64,000 bases of DNA, taken from the NCBI RefSeq assembly GCF_022179545.1, contig NZ_AP025518.1, forward strand, positions 4,960,001 to 5,024,000, given 5' to 3'. Shown one piece after another: positions 8,507-15,677 of this stretch; within the stretch, counting starts at the first letter, position 1, and each line of letters opens with the position of its first letter. The notes beneath the pieces are model-generated. The model saw only the letters and a list, made by a program, of their open reading frames with translations. It did no database searches and had not been told where the DNA came from. The position numbers and the translations under genes are program-made. Source of the DNA: Mycolicibacterium fortuitum subsp. fortuitum (GTDB lineage: Bacteria > Actinomycetota > Actinomycetes > Mycobacteriales > Mycobacteriaceae).

Positions 8507-9019
8507 CCAGTTGACCGGTTTCCGGCAGGCGCTCTGGAGCGGCTACACCGTTGACGACTTTCACGTTGTTCAGGTCGACCGAGTCAGGGCAACACCCGGA
8601 GTCTGTCAATCCTCGGGCAGCTATGCCGGCGCGACGCGCTGCGCTATGCAACCACCGTGTCGGTGTCGGCTGCGCTGGGGTTGGCAGCCGCAATGACTGC
8701 GCTGCGAAACAGATTCCGAACGGGCTCACCCGACCCGGTGCGTATGCCAGCCACCAAAGCTCTTGGACCGCAACACATCCAGCGCAGCCTCATCACGATG
8801 GATCACGCCGACAGGGTTCGTCAATCCGCCTGGCACTTCAATAACAGAGGTGCACAACGTAGTTCAGACGCCAAGGGTAATCGGGTACGACGTGACAGGC
8901 AGTCGGGCGTGGCTTCACCACGGCATGTCGCGTTGATCGATTGAGTAATGAGTCGCCGAGAGGCACACGGGATCCGTCCTGCATGCGGTCTCGACGTGGA
9001 GTACGGAGGTTCACAAATC
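8507..9019. other. 513-nt gap, possibly decayed coding sequence
   Basis: No complete gene with a credible start was found. Short overlapping frames on the + strand (8403-8696 and 8657-8944) have no recognisable domain; the second starts with a stretch that could be a single hydrophobic helix. The pattern would fit a degraded gene downstream of the globin operon, but nothing proves it. The last 20 nt hold the SD (ACGGAGGT, 9003-9010) of the next small gene. Confidence 0.35.
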
Positions 9020-9259
9020 ATGTCTCAACCCAAGGTTCGGATCGCGGCGGCCCTTGCCGCGATAGCACTTGCCGGTCTCGCCACCACGGGAGCGGCAAAG
9101 GCCCTGAACTACAACGACATTTCGAGCAACGGTCCGATGACCCTGGGTGTGACCATCACCCAGCACGCCGCCGGCCACCCCACTCTCGCCAAGGCGCGAC
9201 CCGACATCACCGGTCCCGCGCCCTTGCCGCCCGAGTTGATCGGTCTCCCCGAGCGCTGA
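9020..9259 (+). CDS. Small exported peptide
   Basis: The 79-residue product has a signal peptide at about 1-28 (AALAAIALAGLATTGAAKA). Its short mature chain ends in a Pro/Leu-rich tail (PAPLPPELIGLP). The ATG at 9020 follows ACGGAGGT at 9-nt spacing, the best ribosome-binding site in this stretch. The family is unknown. It is monocistronic or the last gene of the 5.9-9.3 kb group. Confidence 0.6.
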   Translation: MSQPKVRIAAALAAIALAGLATTGAAKALNYNDISSNGPMTLGVTITQHAAGHPTLAKARPDITGPAPLPPELIGLPER

Positions 9260-9407
9260 CGTGGGCGGTCAAACGGGGTGAAGGGCCGTCCCCCGATCGG
9301 TGGACCCGCGATTCGGGCGATTCATGGGCTGACCAGCGGACAGACTCCACGGCTCCCAAACGGGATGGTGTTTTCAACACACCAACACCCACCGAGGGGA
9401 ACACGAC

Positions 9408-10265
9408 ATGACCACCACCAACCGCATCGGCTTCGTTCGCCGCTTCGCACTGATCACCGCAGCGGCGGCCGTGCCGGTAATGGGACTCGCCATCGCGCCG
9501 ACCGCCGGCGCGCAGGCTGCAGCGTTCGGTCCGTGCGGCCACCTGAACGACAACGTCGATCTCTGGAAAGACGTCAAGTACGCCACGCCAGCACACAAGG
9601 ACGGCGCCATCGATGTCGTGTTTCCCGGTGGGGACAAGTCCCGTGGCTACGCGGTCCGGCAAGGACACAAGCCGGCCCAGCTCACCGATCTGCTGGTGAT
9701 CCCGACGGCCCGCGAGACCGGCATCGAATGCGGCAACCTGTTGGAAGCCACCGCTCCCCACTACTTCAAGGACGCCTTCGACCAGGTCAGCATTCTCCCG
9801 CCGGGCAACCAGGGTCAGGCCCCGGACTGGGCGCTGGGTATCAACTCGGCCGACAACCGCGGCCAGGATCAGCTGCACATCCACGTGACCCTGCTCGACC
9901 CCACCGCCCGCGCCGACATCGACCAGGCCGTCAAGAACCACAAGGTCACCAAGGATGAGAAAGCCTGGAAGACCTCGGTGATCGGCGTGCGTGGCCACAC
10001 CCAGGCGGGCCCGATCGAAAAGAGCCCCCGCGGCTACCGGGCCTGGAACACCGACAACATCGACCAGAACTTCTTCGCCGCGCTGAACAGCCAGATCGTC
10101 GCGCCGATCAAGAAGCAGGACCCCAGCTTCGGGATGGGCAACGAGACCGTGCTGATCACCAAGAACCACCAGGGCCCGGGCTTCATCGTGCTCGCCAGCG
10201 ATGAGAAATCCGGCATCACGCCGGCCGGGGTCAACAATATCGAGCGGCTGCTCGACAAGGGCTGA
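9408..10265 (+). CDS. cdh: CDP-diacylglycerol diphosphatase, exported
   Basis: The 285-residue product has a signal peptide with Arg residues before the hydrophobic core (about 1-37), then a CDP-diacylglycerol pyrophosphatase domain related to HIT hydrolases, with the family motif QLHIHVTLLDP near residue 165. The enzyme cleaves CDP-diacylglycerol to CMP and phosphatidate. Export places it outside the cytoplasm, where it could recycle lipid nucleotides. GGGGA lies upstream of the ATG, and a strong hairpin follows the stop. Confidence 0.82.
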   Translation: MTTTNRIGFVRRFALITAAAAVPVMGLAIAPTAGAQAAAFGPCGHLNDNVDLWKDVKYATPAHKDGAIDVVFPGGDKSRGYAVRQGHKPAQLTDLLVIPTARETGIECGNLLEATAPHYFKDAFDQVSILPPGNQGQAPDWALGINSADNRGQDQLHIHVTLLDPTARADIDQAVKNHKVTKDEKAWKTSVIGVRGHTQAGPIEKSPRGYRAWNTDNIDQNFFAALNSQIVAPIKKQDPSFGMGNETVLITKNHQGPGFIVLASDEKSGITPAGVNNIERLLDKG

Positions 10266-10278
10266 GCCTGTTGCGAGC

Positions 10279-10310
10279 CCAACGGCCACCCGTGTGCGGG
10301 TGGCCGTTGG
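10279..10310. terminator. 13-bp perfect hairpin between convergent genes
   Basis: CCAACGGCCACCC pairs perfectly with GGGTGGCCGTTGG around a 6-nt loop. It starts 14 nt after the cdh stop and 20 nt before the end of the convergent gene, so it can serve both strands. There is no long T-run, as is common in mycobacteria. Confidence 0.75.
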
Positions 10311-10329
10311 TGTTGGTGGGGTGAAGAGG

Positions 10330-10716
10330 TCAGCGCGCGATCGTCAGCAGCAGAGACGCCTCGTTATAGGGAAAAGCGTTGTAGAGCAGCCGGGAGCTGC
10401 GTATGACGAGTGGCGCGGCCTCGGCCTTACTCACCACCCGGGGGTCGGTGAGTGCGACAACCCGTCCCCGTTTGTGCAGCGCTACCGGTCCCCGGGCCAG
10501 CACGTTCTTCAACCAGTCCGACTGCGGGCCGTAGCCGACGAGGATGGCGTACCCGTCGTGGGTCTCGAACACCAACAGCGGCGTTCGATACCGCTTACCC
10601 GACTTCCGCCCGAAATGCTCGAGCGTCCCAAGGTTCGGGAGCCACGGTGTGATCGCGCGCGCTGCCGGATTGGTGACGCGCTTGTTGAACTGTGCGATTC
10701 GTCGAGGAACGCGCAT
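10330..10716 (-). CDS. F420-type nitroreductase-family (Ddn/DUF385-like) protein
   Basis: The 128-residue product matches the short split-barrel deazaflavin-dependent nitroreductase family: N-terminal FNKRVTNPAAR, then GRKSGKRYRTPLLVF, GPQSDWLKNVLARG and a VVALTDPRVV strand. Members bind F420H2 or act as small oxidoreductases. A paralogue with the same segments is encoded at 15678-16076 on the other side of the tRNA island, in opposite orientation. The substrate is unknown. Confidence 0.85.
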   Translation of the reverse strand: MRVPRRIAQFNKRVTNPAARAITPWLPNLGTLEHFGRKSGKRYRTPLLVFETHDGYAILVGYGPQSDWLKNVLARGPVALHKRGRVVALTDPRVVSKAEAAPLVIRSSRLLYNAFPYNEASLLLTIAR

Positions 10717-10778
10717 TCTCGGAGTCTAGGTGGTTGATCGATGTCGGTTCACCGGCTCTTATAGCCGCAACGACGTCA

Positions 10779-10823
10779 GTGCCCCCAGTCGGACTCGAAC
10801 CGACACTTGGCGGATTTTAAGTC
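10779..10823. repeat. Left attachment repeat (tRNA 3' fragment)
   Basis: This stretch is identical over 45 bp to 15479-15523 and covers tRNA positions from the anticodon loop to the 3' end. To the right the sequence diverges at once and cannot complete a tRNA cloverleaf, so it is an attachment-site duplicate and not a functional gene. Confidence 0.88.
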
Positions 10824-11074
10824 GGGATTCCCGGTCTTCTACAGTTGCTGCAACGCCCCCCGACGGTCCATCAGACGCCACAAACCCGCATTTCAGACGG
10901 TACGACAGCGGCCAGACCGATCCATTGGCGGCTGCACGATCTTTTCCCACAGGTCCGCACGTCGGCGCGCGTCTGCTGACGCGGTGCTGACACAGCGGTA
11001 GTCGAGACTCGTCACTCGCGGCCGCGGCACAGAAACCGTCGCGATCTGTCAGTCGCGCATGGGAGGATGCGGTT
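10824..11074. other. Left non-coding arm of the island
   Basis: About 250 nt between the left repeat and the first island gene hold no credible ORF. The tandem GCTGACRC motif (10974-10998), the promoter for the + strand NTPase genes and probably integrase binding sites would lie here. Confidence 0.5.
10974..10998 (+). repeat. Arm-type repeat, left copy (tandem GCTGACRC)
   Basis: The segment contains GCTGACGC and GCTGACAC 11 nt apart and matches 22 of 25 bases at 15391-15415 in the same orientation. Both copies lie inside the island near its ends (about 150 and 63 nt from the attachment repeats), the usual place of integrase arm sites. Confidence 0.5.
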
Positions 11075-11530
11075 GTGGACCCAGTATCGATTATTGTCGC
11101 GGCGGTCGCGCTTGGTGCTCAGGAAGGCGTCCGAGCGACGGCCGCGGAGGCCGTAAAGGACACCTACGCCGCTCTGAAGAGGTTAATCATCGATCGCTAC
11201 AAAGGCGTCGACCCGTCGCCGGTGGAGGCTAAACCATCTTCGGAGGCGAAGCGGGCCTCACTGGAAGAGGACCTAAGGGATGCCGGCGCAGAATCGGACG
11301 GAGATTTACTCGCCGCCGCTAGGGCGCTTGTCGAAGCTGTGAAGGCTGACAATCCCGCAGCTGGTGAACCGATTGGCGTCGACCTGGAACGTATCGAGTC
11401 GGAGGCTCTCAGGATTCAGAACGTGCAGTCGTCCGGTGGCGGCGTACGGGTACGTGATGCCAAGGTTTCCGGGCCTGTCGATATTAGTGGCATCTCGGCG
11501 GGCCAGACTGGTACGAACCCAACCCCTTAG
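11075..11530 (+). CDS. Small helical adaptor-like protein with beta-rich tail, upstream of NTPase
   Basis: The 151-residue product starts at GTG (ATGGGAGGATGC just upstream). The first 100 residues form an Ala-rich helical domain (MDPVSIIVAAVAL, then EAVKDTYAALKRLI) of a type I associate with actinobacterial proteins beside NLR-like NTPases. The last 40 residues are Gly/Val-rich (SGGGVRVRDAKVSGPVDISG), alternating as in short amyloid-like or beta-solenoid signalling motifs. It contains two TTA codons. The downstream NTPase frame is open from just inside its 3' end, so the two may be one protein split by a frameshift. The role is inferred. Confidence 0.6.
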   Translation: MDPVSIIVAAVALGAQEGVRATAAEAVKDTYAALKRLIIDRYKGVDPSPVEAKPSSEAKRASLEEDLRDAGAESDGDLLAAARALVEAVKADNPAAGEPIGVDLERIESEALRIQNVQSSGGGVRVRDAKVSGPVDISGISAGQTGTNPTP

Positions 11531-11631
11531 CGGGCGCGGCAGCAGGACGGGCTGGCGCCGCCGCGCCTGGAGTTCAGCTCACTGGCAATGTATTCGGTGG
11601 CGATGTCAGCGTCACTCTCGCAAACCCATCT

Positions 11632-13821
11632 GTGTACGACACTCTTGGACGCGAAAGTTTTCTTTCTGGCGCTCTGAGGGATTCGGACTCGCGAATTGAG
11701 AGAAGACGAGCAGGCGCAGGTCTTGACGACAATCAGATTGCTCGCATAAAACACCTAGGTGCGCGGGCACCACACCAGCTGCAGACGTTGGCGAGAGGCG
11801 ACTTTCGGATACTTACGGGCGCACTCGGCACCGGTAAATCGGACATGGCTGAGGGTTGGTTCCGCGCTTCCGCCGAAGCTGCGCAGCACAATCCCAGCGC
11901 TGCCCCACCGCTCTGGATCGCCATCGACGATCTAGACTCTTCACTAGAAGTGCACGTTCAACGCGAAATCGGTTTGCACACACTGGAAACGATCGGCGCG
12001 GATATTGTCATCGACGGCCTTGATCAGCGGGCGGACCGTGCGGAAAGGACAGTCGGGTACGCGGCATCTCTCACCCACCGTTGGCCTCGCTCACGCGTGG
12101 TGCTGACCTCGCGTGCCACACACAATGCGCGGGAGGAACTGATAGTTCGAGCCTCTCCAATGCCGAGGCCCTACGGCCGAAAGCTCGCGGAGTCAATCTC
12201 TGGTTCCACGCAACTCGGTAACCTGCGGCCCGAAGTTGAGGAAGCTCTTGAAAGGCCGCTGTTTGCTCTGCTTATCGGGCAGGGAGCCAGTCTGCATGAG
12301 TTCACCACAATGACGGAGGTTATCGAGGGCGTAGTCCGCAAAATCGTTGGGCGGGAAAGCATAGACCTATACCCTCACCTTAGGCATTTGGCCACACTTA
12401 CGACCACTTCCGCCCGTCCGGTTGACCCCGAGAGTTTCGTAGACTTCGACGTGGCCGCAAGACTCCGAGAGTCGCCCTTTCTCACAGAGTCTGCGCACGG
12501 TTTGTCCTTCTCGTTGGCCACCTTCGAACAGTGGTTTGCTGCGAGAGCTGTACTCGAAGGTAGCGTTTCAGTGGACGACATCCTTAATGGATTGCCATCG
12601 TTCGATCGCTGGAAGTACGTGTTCTCAATGGTTCTAGCTGCCGGCGAACCGTCCCGGGTCGATCCAGTGATGGCTCGCATTGCCCGATGGAACCCTGGAG
12701 CAATCGCCTGGGTCATTAACGACGCGGAGAGCTCAGAACTTGGCAGGTTCAGAAGCGACTCGTCAACTGGTTCCCAACACGAAATGGCCTATCGTCTTCG
12801 ATTCGCCCTTGAAGCCATACTGGACGGCCTGGGACCACTAGCCATGGCCTTCACGCCGCTTAGCTTTCCCGGCGTCGAATCTCTGCCAGATCTTTCTCTC
12901 GGTCTTGAATTTGGCGGTGGGCGGGTACACACCACATGGCTCGCATCGAACCGCTCATCTGGCAGGGTGCTGCCCCCGGTGATCGATGCGTCAGTTGACT
13001 TTTCCACCGACGGATCATTCGCAATTGAAACAGCCGAGATGCCAGCTACACGGAATTGGGTTTGGACGACTGCACGTAACATTCTCGCCAGCGACCTGAG
13101 CGAGCAACTTACTTCACTAGCCATTCGCTTGGCCAGCCAGCATGAGGGCATCGTCCGTCGCGAAGTCGAAGATCTGTCCCGAAGACTAGAGAGCACCGGT
13201 CCTAATGATCTCGACGAACTGGGCCGGGGCCTGTACGGAAATATCTATCCGTTGCCGGATGTCCCGCCGGGTCCTACTGGCTGGCCTAGCTTTTCGCTCG
13301 AGGCCGTCGCCAACCGCGTACGTGCGGTTGTAGCTTCAGCAATCCAATGCTATCTCGAAATATGCGAGACTGTAGCGCCGAGATTCGGAGATACGCTAGC
13401 GCATAAAGGATTGATGCCTTTCGAGTACTACGCAGATATGTCGTATCGAGGGCCCGGGAGTGGCGGTCCCTTCTCTCTGGGACCCGCCGAACCTGGCATT
13501 CGCTGGCTCTTGCGACCTGTCGGTACACCGTTACCCAATGGTCAGAGGCGAGGGGAAAATTCGGTGAACATGACAGTAAACGACGAGCAGCGTTCACAAG
13601 AAATTCTCGATGACCGACAAACGTTTGGGGACGCCTACTTCGAGTACATAGCGAACGTGCCCGGCTTAAGACCTTTCGCAGATTCCTTCTCGCTATCAAC
13701 GGGGCGATTCGACATCATCGACAAGAAGCCAGCCACACACATCGCAATCGGGTGGTTCTGGGACGACCTGAAGAACCTCAAGTGGGTTGAGGGTCAAAAG
13801 CCCCCTGACAGGACCGAATAG
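11632..13821 (+). CDS. STAND/NACHT-like P-loop NTPase
   Basis: Counted from GTG 11632, the product of 729 residues has Walker A GALGTGKS (63-70), Walker B DIVIDGLD (124-131, the DGxD style of NACHT/STAND NTPases) and RVVLTSR (155-161, sensor-1-like). A helical region follows (LRHLATL, FSLATFEQWFAARA), then a C-terminal part of about 380 residues with no recognisable repeat. STAND NTPases act as ligand-triggered switches, and bacterial members are often anti-phage NLR-like proteins. GTG 11632 lacks an SD; the frame is open back to 11488 and there encodes VQLTGNVFGGDVSV, a Gly/Asn beta motif. The true N-terminus is therefore uncertain. Confidence 0.75.
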   Translation: MYDTLGRESFLSGALRDSDSRIERRRAGAGLDDNQIARIKHLGARAPHQLQTLARGDFRILTGALGTGKSDMAEGWFRASAEAAQHNPSAAPPLWIAIDDLDSSLEVHVQREIGLHTLETIGADIVIDGLDQRADRAERTVGYAASLTHRWPRSRVVLTSRATHNAREELIVRASPMPRPYGRKLAESISGSTQLGNLRPEVEEALERPLFALLIGQGASLHEFTTMTEVIEGVVRKIVGRESIDLYPHLRHLATLTTTSARPVDPESFVDFDVAARLRESPFLTESAHGLSFSLATFEQWFAARAVLEGSVSVDDILNGLPSFDRWKYVFSMVLAAGEPSRVDPVMARIARWNPGAIAWVINDAESSELGRFRSDSSTGSQHEMAYRLRFALEAILDGLGPLAMAFTPLSFPGVESLPDLSLGLEFGGGRVHTTWLASNRSSGRVLPPVIDASVDFSTDGSFAIETAEMPATRNWVWTTARNILASDLSEQLTSLAIRLASQHEGIVRREVEDLSRRLESTGPNDLDELGRGLYGNIYPLPDVPPGPTGWPSFSLEAVANRVRAVVASAIQCYLEICETVAPRFGDTLAHKGLMPFEYYADMSYRGPGSGGPFSLGPAEPGIRWLLRPVGTPLPNGQRRGENSVNMTVNDEQRSQEILDDRQTFGDAYFEYIANVPGLRPFADSFSLSTGRFDIIDKKPATHIAIGWFWDDLKNLKWVEGQKPPDRTE

Positions 13822-13831
13822 CGTCGGACAA

Positions 13832-14074
13832 TCAAACGGCAGAGCGATATTCCAGCAACATATTCTCTTGGCTTCGCCGCACGTGCCCTCTCCCAACCTT
13901 TGGCGCCGCCTGGTCGTCCTCGTTGATGTAGTCCGCGTAGGTTGTGAGGGTCAGTGCAGAAGTGCTGTGGCCGAGCCACTTCGAGACCTGCCGACCACTG
14001 GACCCGCTGAACATGTCTGACGATGCATCCGAGTGCAGCTGGGGTGCCGGCTTGACGCCCCGTCGCTGGAGCAT
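13832..14074 (-). pseudogene. Tyrosine-recombinase (integrase) C-terminal remnant
   Basis: The C-terminal part of this 80-codon frame contains RQVSKWLGHSTSALTLTTYA, the box II end of tyrosine integrases: GHS supplies a catalytic His and the TTYADYI Tyr is the nucleophile position. The region that should carry the first Arg and the HxxR motif is absent, and the frame upstream shows no integrase homology. The gene is therefore a truncated relic. It lies in the middle of the tRNA island and explains how the island arrived. Confidence 0.75.
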
Positions 14075-14348
14075 GCTTCACCGTCCGAGAGCGGGCGCTA
14101 TCGCGGCATCTCGCCCGAGCCGGAGCGCCACATCGGCGTTGGCCGATGACGAAGTCCAGCACCTGGCCGTCCTAACACCCTCGGCTCAGGACGGTCAGGT
14201 GCGCTCCAGCCCGCAGGCAGAGGCGGGGGCTATGAAGTTGTCAAAGAGCCGACTCACCATCGGCGGGCCGAAAGTGCCAGTCGCGGAGTCGAACCGCGAC
14301 TCGGGCAGTTCTGTCGAAAGTCGCCGCCACCGACGGGACTGGAACCGT

Positions 14349-14612
14349 CTACAACCCCGAGCAGCACACCCGAGAACCGTTCTGGCCGTGGGCTACCCGA
14401 AGAATCGTGGTCGCGATTCGCGCGGGTCGCGGGAAAGTTCGCTTCCGACGCTTCGGACGAGAGGCAAGCTGGCGTGCGAACCACTCGATAGGGTGCACGC
14501 TTACGCTGTGGCGCTCGGCCTCATCTGAACTCGTTGCCACGTGGTCGCAGCTGCCGCACACATGTGCGGTGGCAGCGCGGCCAAACTCGCGGTCATAGTC
14601 GCCGAAAGACAT
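14349..14612 (-). CDS. Small zinc-finger-like protein
   Basis: The 87-residue product has an N-terminal CGSC knuckle followed by spaced His residues (HVCGSCDHVATSSDEAERH, then VHP), which fits a small Zn-binding finger, and a basic middle (RPKRRKRTFPR) that could contact nucleic acid. AAGGGG lies 7 nt before the ATG. Such peptides are common in actinobacterial mobile elements. The C-terminal 25 residues have little character, so the gene end may be altered. The role is unknown. Confidence 0.5.
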   Translation of the reverse strand: MSFGDYDREFGRAATAHVCGSCDHVATSSDEAERHSVSVHPIEWFARQLASRPKRRKRTFPRPARIATTILRVAHGQNGSRVCCSGL

Positions 14613-14960
14613 TTGTACCCCTTGTCATAGGTGTGCGGAAACGGTCCCGTTTCGTTCACCTAGCGCCGCTGGGGTAGCGCTGTCACAGACACTACAAGGG
14701 ACGTGTGGGGTGAGTAGCACGTCCGGCCACCGCGGTGGGGTCGTACCGGCGGATGGAAATGCCAGCAGCAGTCGCGGCACGACCAAAAGTACACCCAAGG
14801 TTAGCTGTCGGCAACTTAACCGTGTTTACAACTGGATCAATCCAGTCGATCTGGTTTGCTGACAACGCTACGCTGCCTGGTCTGGCAGCTCACACAAGGC
14901 TGACCAGGCACGTTGGCGCCGCCGACAGGCCATATGCGCTGTAACGCATGATTGCTGTAC
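14613..14960. other. 348-nt island spacer without a clear gene
   Basis: No ORF here has a convincing start and domain. The 69-codon + frame at 14735-14944 lacks an SD and any recognisable feature. The spacer is expected to carry the promoter of the zinc-finger gene (minus strand, near 14613-14660). Confidence 0.45.
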
Positions 14961-15317
14961 TTACCGGTAGAGAGACGTGTGGGTCAGCTCGTGCAGTGCG
15001 TCACCAAGGGAATTGAAATAGTGGTCGGCTTCCTGATGAGTCACCCGAGGGTCGTCATGAGCAATACGGTTGCGTCGTTCACGTAAGTCGTCCAACCGAC
15101 CCTTTAGTCGAGCGTCGATGACGCCTTTCGAAACTAGCTTTTTGGTCAGCGCGGCCACATTGTCGGGCTGCCTCTCGTCGGGATATTGATGCTTGAAAGA
15201 CCGCTTCAGCAGTCCTTCTAGGTGGTTGAACATCAAGAGGACAGCCGCCTTGGGTTCCAGCAGTGCCAGTTCCGAGTATGAAATCGGCATCTTCGACCTT
15301 GTCGACTCCTCAGTCAT
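14961..15317 (-). CDS. HEPN-like (DUF4145-type) small protein
   Basis: The 118-residue all-helical product ends with the HEPN signature R-x4-H in LRERRNRIAHDDPR (Arg82 and His87), preceded by a helical segment typical of DUF4145/HEPN domains (AAVLLMFNHLEGLLKR). HEPN proteins with this motif are often metal-independent RNases in toxin and phage-defence systems; others are inactive RNA binders. The SD is GAGGGG. It lies at the right end of the tRNA island, 162 nt from the attachment repeat. Activity is not proven by the motif alone. Confidence 0.7.
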   Translation of the reverse strand: MTEESTRSKMPISYSELALLEPKAAVLLMFNHLEGLLKRSFKHQYPDERQPDNVAALTKKLVSKGVIDARLKGRLDDLRERRNRIAHDDPRVTHQEADHYFNSLGDALHELTHTSLYR

Positions 15318-15390
15318 AGCTGACCCCTCTTTCAGTCGTTCCCGCTCCAGAATTGTCGCGGACGCTCAAGGCTGTCGTGAGCTGTCGCCC

Positions 15391-15415
15391 CGCTGACGCG
15401 CTGCTGACACGGCGG
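15391..15415 (+). repeat. Arm-type repeat, right copy (tandem GCTGACRC)
   Basis: This segment matches 22 of 25 bases with 10974-10998 in direct orientation, again with two GCTGACRC octamers 11 nt apart. It lies 63 nt inside the right attachment repeat. Confidence 0.5.
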
Positions 15416-15478
15416 CGAATATCGTGGGCAACCGCTCAACAGTTCGAATTAGAAACCGCGCCTACCAGCACGTTTCCC

Positions 15479-15523
15479 GTGCCCCCAGTCGGACTCGAAC
15501 CGACACTTGGCGGATTTTAAGTC
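15479..15523. repeat. Right attachment repeat, within tRNA-Leu
   Basis: This stretch is identical to 10779-10823. It overlaps the 3' half of the intact tRNA gene, the standard target of tyrosine integrases. Confidence 0.88.
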
Positions 15524-15553
15524 CGCTGCCTCTGCCAATTGGGCTATGGGGGC
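15481..15553 (-). tRNA. tRNA-Leu, anticodon UAA
   Basis: The 73-nt cloverleaf on the minus strand has a 7-bp acceptor GCCCCCA/TGGGGGC, a D-arm, an anticodon arm GCGGA-CTTAAAA-TCCGC giving anticodon TAA, a 5-nt variable loop CAAGT, and a T-arm GTCGG-TTCGAGT-CCGAC. CCA is not encoded. The anticodon reads UUA (Leu). The short variable loop is unusual, because bacterial tRNA-Leu normally has a long class II variable arm. The gene is the integration target of the island. Confidence 0.88.
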
Positions 15554-15677
15554 GATCGGTAGCACGGTACCTGGGTGCTCGGTCACCAGCGGACACGCAC
15601 CCTGACACCGGGGTGCTGCGGACCCGGCGGCGCTTGGTTGAATAGCCCCCAGGGGTGGACAGCGACGGGGGCCGCGT

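Larger units (their letters stand above)
10779..15523. mobile_element. 4.7-kb genomic island integrated in tRNA-Leu(UAA)
   Basis: A 45-bp identical direct repeat bounds the element (10779-10823 and 15479-15523). The right copy is the 3' part of an intact tRNA gene (15481-15553, minus strand); the left copy is a loose tRNA 3' fragment. Contents are a small helical protein, a STAND-like NTPase, the C-terminal remnant of a tyrosine integrase, a zinc-finger-like peptide and a HEPN-like protein. Rare codons (TTA, AGA, ATA) and a lower GC content than the surroundings point to transfer. The integrase is broken, so the element is probably fixed now. Confidence 0.85.

Noticed and set aside
8657..8944. 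95-codon + frame downstream of the globin operon
   Set aside because: No SD and no recognised domain; treated as part of a possibly decayed region.
11519..11530. Classical -1 slippery heptamer at the adaptor stop
   Set aside because: The CCA-ACC-CCT context does not allow full re-pairing of both tRNAs; a single-base indel in the CCCC run explains the frame break more simply.
14266..14303. tRNA-like T-arm (GCGG-TTCGACT-CCGC on the minus strand) inside the island
   Set aside because: An acceptor match can be forced with TTCCAGT upstream, but no anticodon stem can be formed, so it is not a tRNA.
14735..14944. 69-codon + frame in the island spacer
   Set aside because: No SD, no signal or domain, atypical composition.
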